The notes beneath the pieces were generated by a model that was not told where the DNA came from, ran no database searches, and saw only the letters and a program-made list of their open reading frames with translations. A stretch of 64,000 nt of DNA, from NCBI GenBank assembly GCA_963681975.1, contig OY820613.1, positions 2,542,001 through 2,606,000 on the forward strand, read 5' to 3'. Positions 55,691-64,000 of the stretch are shown piece after piece. A program made the translations under genes and the position numbers. The stretch comes from JANELJ01 sp024511395. Its GTDB lineage: Bacteria > Pseudomonadota > Gammaproteobacteria > GRL18. Within the stretch, counting starts at the first letter, position 1. Each line of letters opens with the position of its first letter.

Positions 55691-56947
55691 CTATCTATTC
55701 ATTGAATTAAAAAATTCTTCATTAGTCTTGGTATCCTGCATTTTTTCCTGCATAAACTCCATGGCGGAAATTTCATCCATGGGGTGCAGGATTTTGCGCA
55801 GGATCCAGACTTTCTGTAGTTCGTCCGGTGCCATTAACAGATCTTCTTTACGAGTGCCTGAACGGTTTACATTGATGGCAGGATAAATACGTTTTTCGGC
55901 CAGTTTACGGTTCAGGTGCAGTTCCATATTACCAGTGCCTTTAAACTCTTCAAAAATAACTTCGTCCATTTTGGAGCCAGTATCAATCAAGGCTGTGGCC
56001 AGAATGGTCAGGGAGCCGCCTTCTTCAATATTACGGGCGGCACCGAAGAAACGTTTGGGGCGCTGCAGGGCATTGGCATCTACACCACCGGTCAGTACCT
56101 TGCCTGATGAAGGTATTACGGTATTATAGGCGCGTGCCAGACGGGTAATGGAATCCAGCAGAATAACTACGTCATGCTTATGTTCCACCAGACGCTTGGC
56201 TTTTTCAATCACCATTTCTGCCACCTGTACATGGCGGCTGGCAGGCTCATCAAAAGTTGAAGAAATGACTTCGCCGTTAACTGAACGTTCCATTTCGGTC
56301 ACTTCTTCAGGACGTTCATCAATCAGCAGTACCATTAAGAAACATTCAGGATAATTGGCTGCAATGGACTGAGCAATATTCTGCATCATCATGGTTTTAC
56401 CGGTTTTAGGCGGAGCCACAATAAGGCCCCGCTGACCCTTACCGGTTGGCGCCATTAAATCAATAACCCGGGCAGTAAAATCTTCTGTACTGCCGTTACC
56501 CTGTTCCATAATAAAGCGCTCATTGGGAAACAGCGGTGTCAGGTTTTCAAACAATACTTTATGACGAGAGTTTTCCGGCTCATCATAGTTAATCTTGTTG
56601 ACTTTAAGCAGAGCAAAATAACGTTCACCGTCTTTGGGCGGTCTGATTTTCCCCGCAACGGTATCACCGGTACGTAAACCAAAACGTCTTATCTGACTGG
56701 GCGATATATAAATATCATCAGGACCTGCCAGGTAAGAACTGTCTGCTGAACGCAGAAAACCGAAACCATCCTGCAAAATTTCCAGGACACCGTCACCATA
56801 GATATCTTCACCACTTTTGGCATGCGCTTTGAGGATTGAAAAAATGACATCCTGTTTTCGTGCCCTGGATATACTGTCAATACCCATGTCTTTTGCGATT
56901 TCAATAAGATCGGAAGCCGGTTTTTTCTTTAGTTCGGTGAGATTCAT
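55691..56947 (-). CDS. rho: Transcription termination factor Rho
   Basis: 418 residues. N-terminal LKKKPASDLIEIAKDMGI, RNA-binding cold-shock domain with DGFGFLRSADSSYLAGPDDI, Walker A APPKTGKTMMMQNIA, Walker B VVILLDSITRLARAYNT, Q-loop and R-loop GTGNMELHLNRKLAEKRIYPA. Complete; TAG stop. The 525 bp upstream (56948-57472) to trxA contain no gene I can support; it is AT-rich leader, possibly used for rho autoregulation. Confidence 0.97.
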   Translation of the reverse strand: MNLTELKKKPASDLIEIAKDMGIDSISRARKQDVIFSILKAHAKSGEDIYGDGVLEILQDGFGFLRSADSSYLAGPDDIYISPSQIRRFGLRTGDTVAGKIRPPKDGERYFALLKVNKINYDEPENSRHKVLFENLTPLFPNERFIMEQGNGSTEDFTARVIDLMAPTGKGQRGLIVAPPKTGKTMMMQNIAQSIAANYPECFLMVLLIDERPEEVTEMERSVNGEVISSTFDEPASRHVQVAEMVIEKAKRLVEHKHDVVILLDSITRLARAYNTVIPSSGKVLTGGVDANALQRPKRFFGAARNIEEGGSLTILATALIDTGSKMDEVIFEEFKGTGNMELHLNRKLAEKRIYPAINVNRSGTRKEDLLMAPDELQKVWILRKILHPMDEISAMEFMQEKMQDTKTNEEFFNSMNR

Positions 56948-57472
56948 TTTAACCTTTGATTTTGTTTAATTGTTGATTAAATAAACAGATATGTGATTAG
57001 TGATATGAGTTTAAATTGTCGGGTGAATTGTTTCTTTTATATTTCTTAAAAAATAATCCTGGAAACCAATGTAATAGTTTGTTCGATAACTATTTTTGAA
57101 AAATAGAAAATATTTACCTAGCCTGGAATTTATTGTGAGGATTACGCTTTTTTCGTTTGCTTACGTACTATGAATGGAAAAACAGTTTGAACTGATTTTT
57201 TGTTATTAAACCGGTAACATTTGTTTAGCTGATATTTAACTTGCGCATCAGCCTGCTATCCTAGTTTTATTAAAATGACTAAATAGTTCACTTCAGACTG
57301 AAGCTATTTTTAATCATGCATAGTCTTTCCTGCACTATTTATATATGACTATATAACCGTGTAAGAATATTAGGCGAAGTTTAGCCTATCATAAAAATTA
57401 AGTCCAGCTCTTTTCTTTATATTTAAATATATTTGAGAAAAAAAGCCGGTCAGAATTTTATACTGCAGATAT

Positions 57473-57814
57473 TCAGATATTACTGTCAATAAAAGCCGTT
57501 AACTGTGATTTGGAGACTGCACCCACTTTAGTGGCTTCAACCTGACCGTTTTTATACATCATCAGGGTGGGAATACCGCGAATGCCGAATTTGGGCGGCG
57601 TATTGGGGTTATCATCAATATTTAATTTGGCAACTTTCAGACGGCCTTCGTATTCATCGGATATTTCATTCAGAATAGGGGCGATCATTTTACAGGGAGC
57701 ACACCAGTCAGCCCAGAAATCAACCAGCACGGGTAAATCTCCCTGAAGCACTTCTTCATCAAAAGTATCATCCGATACATAAACGATTTTATCGCTCAAT
57801 TTTTTATTCTCCAA
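57473..57814 (-). CDS. trxA: Thioredoxin
   Basis: 113 residues, active site WADWCAPCKM, cis-Pro in RGIPTLMMYKNG. Starts MENKKLSDKIVYVSDD; the Met at residue 1 is supported by the usual family length of about 108-110, and a shorter start is possible. Upstream of rho on the same strand, as in E. coli. The 252 bp to rep (57815-58066) hold divergent promoters only. Confidence 0.95.
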   Translation of the reverse strand: MENKKLSDKIVYVSDDTFDEEVLQGDLPVLVDFWADWCAPCKMIAPILNEISDEYEGRLKVAKLNIDDNPNTPPKFGIRGIPTLMMYKNGQVEATKVGAVSKSQLTAFIDSNI

Positions 57815-58066
57815 ATTAATCGTCAGAAATAATGGTCGATCAGCCGGAACAACCCTGACCTGAACAGCCAGAAAAGAAAGTCAGAATTTTCTTTCACAGG
57901 ATATGTGAAGGATATAGCCCCATGTCCGATTATTCAAGCTCCTTTTTTAATTTATTTGTTAATTTAATCATAAATAATTCTGATAATGACTTATAGATCA
58001 TAATTTACCGGCAAAATTTGTTAAAATACGCGCTTTAAAACTGCATTTTATAACCGAGTCAAGCTT

Positions 58067-60082
58067 TTGCCCGCATTAAACCCCCGTCAACAACAGGCCG
58101 TAAAACACATTGACAGTCCCCTGCTGGTGCTGGCCGGTGCCGGCAGTGGTAAAACCCGGGTGATCACCAATAAAATTGCCTATTTAATTCAGGAATGCGG
58201 ACATAAAGCCCATACTATTGCCTCTGTAACCTTTACCAACAAGGCTGCAATAGAAATGAAAGAACGGGTCGCACAAATTATTCCCCGTTCCCAGACCCGA
58301 GGTCTGAGGGTTTCTACCTTTCATACCCTAGGACTCAATATTATCAAGTCTGAGCTGGGTGTACCAGGCTTAAAAAGTGGTTTTTCCATCTTTGATACCC
58401 ACGACAGCCATGCTCTTCTCAAAGATTTGATGCGCAGTCATTTTAAAGATGAAGAATTGATCAAGGAGCATTTTGAAGGTATTGCACGGCAGATATCCAG
58501 CTGGAAAAATGACTGCCTGACACCGGATTTTCTGCTACAGCAGCCCGCGGAGGATCCGGCCTGGAGCTACAATGTTAAAATTTACCAGGATTATAATCAT
58601 CACTTACGCACCTATAATGCCGTGGACTTTGATGATTTAATTATGCTGCCGGTAATCTTATTTAAAAACCATCCTGCTATTCTGGAAAAATGGCAGAAAC
58701 GCATACGTTATCTGCTGGTGGATGAGTACCAGGATACCAATACTACCCAGTATGAACTGGTTAAACTGCTGGTCGGTGACCGTTCCTCCCTGACCGTCGT
58801 GGGTGATGATGATCAGTCCATTTACTGCTGGCGTGGTGCCAAACCGGAAAATCTGGCATTGCTGGAAAAAGACTTCCCCACGCTTAAGGTCATTAAACTG
58901 GAACAGAACTACCGTTCGACCCGCTTAATCCTCAATGCCGCTAATACCTTAATTGCCAATAATCCCCATGTCTTTGAAAAAGCGCTCTGGAGTGAACTCG
59001 GCCACGGCACTACTATCCGTATTATGCGGGTACCTGATGAGCACAAGGAGGCTGAGCGAGTGGTTTCTGCACTGGTGGCGCATCATTTTCGTTTTAAAAA
59101 ATCCTATCGTGATTATGCCATTTTATACCGTGGTAACCACCAGTCCCGGCTGTTTGAAAAACAGCTCAGAGAACAGCAGGTCCCCTATTACTTAAGCGGC
59201 GGCGTATCCTTTTTCTCCTATACGGAAATCCGGGACATGCTGGCCTATCTGCGCTTACTGGTCAATCCCGAGGATGACAATGCCTTTTTACGCATTATTA
59301 ACACCCCACGCCGCCAGATCGGCAGTGCCACCATTGAAAAACTCAGCAACTATAGCAGCCAGGCCGGAACCAGTCTGCTCACGGCCTGTTCTCATCTAGC
59401 GATAACAGAACATCTGCCTGAAAAAGCAGTACAGCGCCTGACAGAATTCGGGCAATGGATGACCCGTATGCAACAGTCGGCCTGTGAGGACAACCCCATT
59501 AAAGTCGTGGAGCAGTTAATTATTGATATTGATTACAACACCTGTCTGTTTGAAACCAGCAATAATGAAAAACAGGCGGAAAAACGCATCGAAAATGTCA
59601 ATGAGCTGATTGCCTGGCTGCAGCGTCTATATGACAATGAGCCGGAAAGCTCTCTGGAAGATCTGGTATCTAAAATGCTCCTGCTCGACATTATGGATCG
59701 CCAGGAAGAAGAAAGCGAAGACGATCAGGTGACTCTGATGACCATGCATGCCTCCAAGGGTCTGGAATTTCCCTATGTATATATTGTCGGCATGGAAGAA
59801 GGCCTGTTGCCCCACCGCACCAGTATTGAAGAAGACAATATTGAAGAAGAGCGCCGGCTCTGCTATGTCGGCATTACCCGCGCTCAGAAAGAACTGACCT
59901 TCAGCCTGAGTGAAAAACGCCGTCAGTATGGTGAAATCATTGATACCGAACCCAGCCGTTTTCTGGATGAATTACCTCAGGAAGATCTGGAGTGGCTGGA
60001 AGGTAAGCAAAGGCTTGAGGGGGAAGAAAGGAAAGAGTTTGGAAGAGCCAGTATTGCGGGGATTCGGGATATTTTGGGGTAA
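58067..60082 (+). CDS. rep: ATP-dependent DNA helicase Rep
   Basis: 671 residues of the UvrD/Rep SF1 family, assigned to Rep by overall pattern and by trxA-rho synteny. Starts LPALNPRQQQAVKHI from a TTG at 58067, since no ATG precedes the conserved start. Walker A LAGAGSGKTRVITNKIA, VTFTNKAAIEMKERV, Walker B YLLVDEYQDTNTTQYELVK, VVGDDDQSIYCWRGA, LEQNYRS, VTLMTMHASKGLEFPYVYIVG, RRLCYVGITRAQ. The last codons read GIRDILG and the stop is two bases before the heptamer array. Confidence 0.95.
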   Translation: MPALNPRQQQAVKHIDSPLLVLAGAGSGKTRVITNKIAYLIQECGHKAHTIASVTFTNKAAIEMKERVAQIIPRSQTRGLRVSTFHTLGLNIIKSELGVPGLKSGFSIFDTHDSHALLKDLMRSHFKDEELIKEHFEGIARQISSWKNDCLTPDFLLQQPAEDPAWSYNVKIYQDYNHHLRTYNAVDFDDLIMLPVILFKNHPAILEKWQKRIRYLLVDEYQDTNTTQYELVKLLVGDRSSLTVVGDDDQSIYCWRGAKPENLALLEKDFPTLKVIKLEQNYRSTRLILNAANTLIANNPHVFEKALWSELGHGTTIRIMRVPDEHKEAERVVSALVAHHFRFKKSYRDYAILYRGNHQSRLFEKQLREQQVPYYLSGGVSFFSYTEIRDMLAYLRLLVNPEDDNAFLRIINTPRRQIGSATIEKLSNYSSQAGTSLLTACSHLAITEHLPEKAVQRLTEFGQWMTRMQQSACEDNPIKVVEQLIIDIDYNTCLFETSNNEKQAEKRIENVNELIAWLQRLYDNEPESSLEDLVSKMLLLDIMDRQEEESEDDQVTLMTMHASKGLEFPYVYIVGMEEGLLPHRTSIEEDNIEEERRLCYVGITRAQKELTFSLSEKRRQYGEIIDTEPSRFLDELPQEDLEWLEGKQRLEGEERKEFGRASIAGIRDILG

Positions 60083-60083
60083 G

Positions 60084-60141
60084 AGCGTTCAGCGTTCAGC
60101 GTTCAGCGTTCAGCGTTCAGCGTTCAGCGTTCAGCGTTCAG
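60084..60141 (+). repeat. AGCGTTC heptamer array (about 8 copies)
   Basis: Begins 1-2 bases after the rep stop, perfect units, ending AGAAAGAGC as at 1168. Followed directly by a terminator. Confidence 0.97.
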
Positions 60142-60150
60142 AAAGAGCAT

Positions 60151-60190
60151 AAAAAAGCCGCTTTCTTTTACAAGATAAGCGGCTTTTTTA
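60151..60190. terminator. Bidirectional rho-independent terminator between rep and porin gene
   Basis: AAAAAAGCCGCTT and AAGCGGCTTTTTT separated by about 13 bases, with A and T runs at both sides. Serves the convergent rep and TorF-like genes. Confidence 0.88.
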
Positions 60191-60216
60191 TTAAGCAATT
60201 TTTATTGCCTGCTTTT

Positions 60217-61680
60217 TTAGAAACCTTTGGATAAGGTTAAGATAAAGCGATCATCACAATTACCCTGGCTAGAGCTATAGCCATACGAATCACACTCGCT
60301 ATCGCTTAGATCGTTACCAACATAAGACAGGTCAACATTTACACCAGCGAAATCACGATTAACCCCTAGTTTATAGTCAGTATATTCAAAATCTTTGACT
60401 CCATCACCATTTTTCTTGTCATAAGCATCACCAAAAGACTTACCTACACTGGCACTGAAAGCCAGTCCCATGGGTAATTCATCATAGTCAAAACCTAAAG
60501 AAACATAATCGGAAGAATCATCGGTATCGAACCAATCACTGGAATAGGAATAAGATGCAGAGAAGTAACTATAACTTAAACCAAAAGTCCATTCTGTTGT
60601 TTCATATCTGGGACTATTATTGTAGTTATAGCGTAATACACTGACATCATAACCAATACCAGTATCACCAATTTCATTCGCAAAACCAAGATAGGTATCA
60701 ACTTCAAGATTAACATCCCCATTAACATCATCAGCAAATGCCACATTTGAAGCCCAGACACCTACGTAAACACCACTATCATGGGAATAATCAAAACCAC
60801 CTTGAACAGCGCCATCATTCTGAGTCTGTGAAATACCACGGAAATAATAGTCAGTAACTAAAGCAACATTAGCATTGATTGTTAAAGATGAACTGTCTGA
60901 AGACTTACTGGTATCTTCTATGGCTTTAGATACTGATAGTATGAAGCGATCATCACAATTGCCATGATTAGCATTATAGCCATAAGAATTACATTCGCTA
61001 TCGCTCAGGTCATTACCCACATAACTTAAATCGAAAGTAACACCAGCATAATCTTTGCTGACACCGACCTTATAATCTATATATTCAAAATCTTTAACAC
61101 CATCACCATTTTTCTTATCATAGGCATCACCAAAAGACTTACCTACACTGGCACTGAAAGCCAGTCCCATGGGCAATTCATCATAATCAAAACCTAAAGA
61201 AACGTAATCTGAAGAATCATCAGTATCAAACCAGTCACTGGAATAGGAATAAGATGCAGAGAAGTAACTATAGCTTAAACCAATAGTCCATTCTGTTGTT
61301 TCATATCTGGGACTATTATTATAGTTGTAGCGTAATACACTGACATCATAACCAATACCAGTATCACCAATTTCATTCGCAAAACCAAGATAGGTATCCA
61401 TTTCAAGGCTGACAGCACCATTATCATCATCTGCAAATGCGACATTAGAACCCCAGACACCTGCATAAATACCACTCTCATGGCTCCAGTCAAAACCGCC
61501 TTGGATAGCTCCGTCATTATCTGTTTGTGAAATGCCGCGGAAATAGTAATCGGTTACTAGAGCGACATTGGCTGAAACCGTACCAAAACCTTCAGCACTG
61601 ACCATTAATGGAGTCGCCACAACGGAAGCGACCGCCAGCGACAATAAAGACTTTCTAATTGAAATCATAATTTTTTGCAT
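60217..61680 (-). CDS. TorF-family putative porin, tandem-duplicated
   Basis: 487 residues: signal peptide (SLLSLAVASVVATPLMVSA), then two copies of a ~217-residue beta-barrel unit. Each begins ANVALVTDYYFRGISQT (residues ~37 and ~270) and ends GNCDDRFIL.(V/L)SK. A Ser/Thr-rich linker (EDTSKSSDSSSLTIN) joins them. Period 233 codons (699 bp). Family members are single units of about 220-250 residues. The middle of the two units is almost identical at DNA level, pointing to recent duplication or gene conversion. Outer-membrane location is expected; two barrels in one chain would be unusual. Each unit has a Cys pair (SECNSYGY..GNC). 247 bp upstream hold only the promoter region. Confidence 0.88.
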   Translation of the reverse strand: MQKIMISIRKSLLSLAVASVVATPLMVSAEGFGTVSANVALVTDYYFRGISQTDNDGAIQGGFDWSHESGIYAGVWGSNVAFADDDNGAVSLEMDTYLGFANEIGDTGIGYDVSVLRYNYNNSPRYETTEWTIGLSYSYFSASYSYSSDWFDTDDSSDYVSLGFDYDELPMGLAFSASVGKSFGDAYDKKNGDGVKDFEYIDYKVGVSKDYAGVTFDLSYVGNDLSDSECNSYGYNANHGNCDDRFILSVSKAIEDTSKSSDSSSLTINANVALVTDYYFRGISQTQNDGAVQGGFDYSHDSGVYVGVWASNVAFADDVNGDVNLEVDTYLGFANEIGDTGIGYDVSVLRYNYNNSPRYETTEWTFGLSYSYFSASYSYSSDWFDTDDSSDYVSLGFDYDELPMGLAFSASVGKSFGDAYDKKNGDGVKDFEYTDYKLGVNRDFAGVNVDLSYVGNDLSDSECDSYGYSSSQGNCDDRFILTLSKGF

Positions 61681-61927
61681 CCCGTTTATATTTCATGTTT
61701 TTGATACATAAATGTATTCGAATGTTTTGTGGTAAACAAACAACGTAATGACACATAGCAAGCATGTTGTGTGCCAAATACAACAACTACTTGAATTTAA
61801 TATTATTAATAAAAGTCAATTTATGACGGCTTTATGACAAAAGTCATTTTTTGCACCAAGACAAAACAACAATGAGTGCAAAAGCACCAAAAAAGCACAT
61901 TGCATACGCTTTTATTTTTCAACAGGC

Positions 61928-61959
61928 AAAAAAGAGCAGCCTGCAGGCTGCTCTTTTTT
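61928..61959 (-). terminator. Rho-independent terminator after the cytochrome gene
   Basis: AAAAAAGAGCAGCC, loop TGCA, GGCTGCTCTTTTTT: a 14-bp perfect stem with T run, 28 bp past the cytochrome stop. It can act in both directions. Confidence 0.92.
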
Positions 61960-61987
61960 CTGTTAAAGGCTGTTAGCTAAAGGCTCT

Positions 61988-62330
61988 TTACTGGGCAGTC
62001 ATATATTCAATAGCCGCCTTGACTTCTTCATCGCTTAACGCCGCATTACCACCACGGGCTGGCATGGCGCCTTTACCGGCAATGGCAGCCTTAACCAGAC
62101 CATCAACACCACCGGCTGCTTCCAGACGAGCATTCCAAGCATCTTTATCACCAATTTTTGGTGAATTTAATAAACCGGTTCCATGACAGGCCTGACAGGT
62201 TGCAGCCACTACAGCGCTGCCATCAACAGGACCGGCAGCCGCTTTTGGTTCTTCTTTAGCTGCTTCTACGCCACTCGCAGGCGCTCCTACTACAGAAACG
62301 GTAATCCCCCCGAAAAATAATTTTTTTCAT
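61988..62330 (-). pseudogene. Cytochrome c5-like protein with frameshift in a G6 tract
   Basis: The haem domain is intact: AATCQACHGTGLLNSPKIGDKDAW with CxxCH, then AGKGAMPARGGNAALSDEEVKAAIEYMTAQ with the axial Met. Going upstream the frame reads ITVSVVGAPASGVEAAKEEPKAAAGPVDGSA. The likely start ATG AAA AAA ATT ATT TTT (62330) is one base out of frame with it. The shift falls at six G (C on plus strand, 62306-62311). Removing one G gives MKKIIFRGITVSVVGAPASG, a normal export signal. Either a real null/phase-variable allele or a base-call error. An alternative internal start would lack a signal. Rep-cytochrome adjacency is common in the class. Confidence 0.78.
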
Positions 62331-62371
62331 AAGTAGAATTTCCCATTAAATTATTAATGAGGAGAACCTAC

Positions 62372-62478
62372 AATGAAGAAGTCCAGATTTACAGAATCCC
62401 AGATCATCGGCATTCTGAAAGAAGCTAAATCCGACATGCCGGTCACTGAATTAACCTGAATTCTGGATAAGAACTAAA
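62372..62478 (+). pseudogene. IS3-family OrfA fragment
   Basis: GAGGAG then ATG: MKKSRFTESQIIGILKEAKSD and PVTELT, followed by a stop. This is the start of an IS3-type OrfA of a different group from the two other IS3 copies. It is cut by the IS982 element that follows. Divergent from the cytochrome gene with 41 bp between starts. Confidence 0.75.
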
Positions 62479-62484
62479 AAATAT

Positions 62485-63438
62485 TGAACTAAATGCCTGT
62501 TTCTCGATCAGATCATTTAATGACCAAATCAAATGAATTTGAACAAGGAACAGGCAAGTGACTACTATAGATGAATTGTATTGTAATATTGATGATTTCA
62601 ACCAGGTCTTTTATCCTGAATGGGAAAAAACACTGCTGGAATCCGGTGATAAAAAGAGAAGACGACAAGGTGTAATGAGCCCCGGTGAACTGATGACTAT
62701 CCTGATTAACTTTCATCAGTCACATTACAAAGATTTTAAGAGTTATTATTTATGCCATGTGCATCAACATCTTAGGAAAGAGTTTCCAAATTTATTGAGC
62801 TATACCCGTTTCCTGGGAGTGATGTCATCGGTACTGGTGCCATTATGCGCTTACTTTACTCATTGCAAAGGAAAGCCAACCGGAATTGCCTTTGTTGATG
62901 CGAGCAGCATTAAAGTATGCCACAACATTCGCATACCCAGGCATAAAGTCTTTGATGGTGTTGCTCAGCGAGGCAAATCGACCATGGGGTGGTTCTATGG
63001 GTTTAAACTTCACCTGATCATTAATCATAAAGGTGAAATACTGGCCACTAAATTGACGGCCGGTAATGTAGATGACAGAAAACCGGTTCCTGAAATGGCC
63101 AAAGACTTATATGGAAAGCTTTATGGTGACAAAGGCTATGTCTCCAGTCTTTTAAGTGATGAACTGTTTGAACAGGATGTCGGGCTTATTACCCATGTCA
63201 GACGAAACATGAAACCACGAGCCATTGCATTGTGGGATAAGATTATGCTGAAAAAACGTTTTATAATTGAAACGGTTAATGAGCAGCTAAAAAATATTAC
63301 ACAGATTGAACATTCACGTCACAGAAGCGTAAGTGCTTTTATGTTGAACCTTATTGGTTCTCTGATTGCCTACTGTCATAAAAAAGACAAGCCGACAATC
63401 AGAATAGATGAGAGTGATATGAAAACTCTCTGTATTTA
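62485..63438 (+). mobile_element. IS982-family element, right end interrupted by IS5
   Basis: Contains an IS982-type transposase. The left end lies near 62485 but I cannot define its inverted repeat. The right end is cut at 63438 by IS5 copy E, whose left duplication is TATTTA (63433-63438); the remainder would be beyond the window. Confidence 0.7.
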
Positions 63439-63440
63439 GT
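62558..63440 (+). CDS. IS982-family transposase
   Basis: 293 residues: TTIDELYCNIDDFNQVFYPEW, then FVDASSIKVCHNIRIPRHKVF (first Asp), MGWFYGFKLHLIINHKGE, LYGDKGYVSSLL (second Asp), KKRFIIETVNEQLKNI (Glu). The stop TAG is formed by the last bases of the target and the first base of the inserted IS5, so a few native residues are missing. The catalytic core is complete. Confidence 0.9.
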
Positions 63441-64000
63441 TCAACCTGAATAATACCGTTTTAAGCCTGACTTCAAGCCAGGTTTAAAGTAGCTGATTGC
63501 CCCGGTTTGATAAAAGACCCCATCAAACCGGAAATAATTTTGAGCCACAAAAGCCGGAGCTTATTGAGGATCTTTCTTAAGTTATGTCCAGCGGCTACCA
63601 TAACCACATTAATGGCATCACCGACTGCACCTTTGAGGTAGCAGCGGTCTAAACGGCCATCATTTTTCATATGACCAATTTCAGGCTCAATCGCACTGCG
63701 CCGTTTTAATGCCTTTTTAATACTTCGGGTAACGCCTCGCTTCTGACCTGAGATAAAAACTTTAGTGTCTTTTACTTCATGTCCACGATAACCCCGGTCA
63801 ACAAAGCAGTGTTCCGGTTGTACGGCTGTAAACTGTTTTATCTGTTCCAGTTGTGGCAGTAGAGTGTGTCCATCATAAGGATTGCCCGGACAGCTTTGAG
63901 CACCAATAACAAAGCCTTCCTTATTGGTTACCGCGATACTGGTTTTAACTCCAAATTCATAAGGCTTATGAGCTTTGCCTTTACTGATACACTCGACTTC
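63439..64000 (-). mobile_element. IS5-type element, partial (copy E, cut by window edge)
   Basis: Begins GTTCAACCTGAATAA at 63439 and holds the C-terminal ~175 codons of the transposase (stop near 63473), nearly identical to copy C2, with ATLNLA for AALNLA at the end. Inserted in the IS982 element. The far end is outside the window. Confidence 0.92.

Noticed and set aside
56948..57472. Hidden gene in the rho-trxA gap
   Set aside because: Only short, AT-rich frames without ribosome sites; nothing resembling a family.
1125..60141. CRISPR arrays
   Set aside because: The repeats are 7-bp head-to-tail units without spacers, and no cas gene is present.
451..63438. IS5 copies A and E as two ends of one rearranged element because both flank TATTTA
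   Set aside because: TATTTA fits the general TANNTA preference. Both visible parts are the same (3') end of the IS, so they are two separate copies.
1..64000. tRNA, rRNA or other known RNA genes
   Set aside because: No cloverleaf, rRNA segment or familiar riboswitch was recognised by eye on either strand. A tRNA or covariance-model scan was not possible here.

Overview
The window looks like a chromosomal segment of a gammaproteobacterium whose genome is being eroded by insertion sequences. Several local gene orders are typical of that class: pilQ-aroK-aroB-damX next to ponA/mrcA, maeB-thermonuclease-rpmE, argS-SPOR protein near priA, gltB-gltD-hemE, and trxA-rho facing rep. I cannot name the genus. 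The load of IS copies, IS fragments and broken genes beside intact housekeeping genes suggests a lineage under relaxed selection, for example host-associated or recently bottlenecked; that is inference.

Layout. 1-1.6 kb: end of an IS5-type element, then the decayed remains of two neighbouring genes of the AMMECR1/Memo pair. 1.6-7.8 kb: intact block with RidA, pteridine reductase-like SDR, MidA-like methyltransferase, uppP, VanZ, cca and an NDUFA9-like reductase. 7.9-19 kb: heavily rearranged zone with a truncated iron alcohol dehydrogenase, a broken IS3, a coiled-coil exported protein, REC and HPt remnants, and a TonB receptor gene and a DUF4124 gene that are each split in two. The two halves of each gene lie at opposite ends of an inversion bounded by two copies of one IS (11844-14346 and 17300-18605). 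The inverted segment carries glnK-amtB and ubiK. 19-34 kb: mostly intact genes for an OmpA lipoprotein, CWC protein, TauE permease, SPOR protein, argS, priA, a fructosamine-kinase-like protein, hemE, gltD and gltB. 34-50 kb: IS5, damX, aroB, aroK, a pilQ stub where the pilMNOPQ operon should be, a pile of IS fragments, mrcA, a malic enzyme, a thermonuclease gene split by an IS4-type element, and rpmE. 50-55 kb: a glycogen phosphorylase pseudogene with two IS5 copies, a frameshift and two amber codons. 55-62.3 kb: a small non-autonomous element, rho, trxA, rep, a double-length TorF-type porin and a cytochrome c5-like gene with a frameshift in a G6 tract. 62.3 kb to end: IS3 fragment, IS982-type element and another IS5 copy.

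Non-coding repeats are the most unusual part. A 7-bp tandem repeat (AGCGTTC) forms arrays of about 4 to 17 units at six loci, often touching a stop codon. A nested-hairpin element of about 110 bp occurs three times, twice inside the inversion-bounding IS and once inside a MITE-like element, with its outer stem changed but still paired. Exact target duplications let several insertions, and the inversion, be reconstructed from sequence alone.

Functionally the intact genes cover ammonium uptake and assimilation (glnK-amtB behind a sigma-54-like promoter; gltBD), shikimate synthesis (aroK, aroB), cell wall and division (uppP, mrcA, damX, SPOR protein), translation and tRNA (argS, cca, rpmE), replication restart and transcription termination (priA, rep, rho), haem synthesis (hemE) and redox (trxA, cytochrome c). 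Lost or failing functions are glycogen phosphorolysis, type IV pilus assembly, AMMECR1/Memo, the TonB receptor and the exported nuclease.
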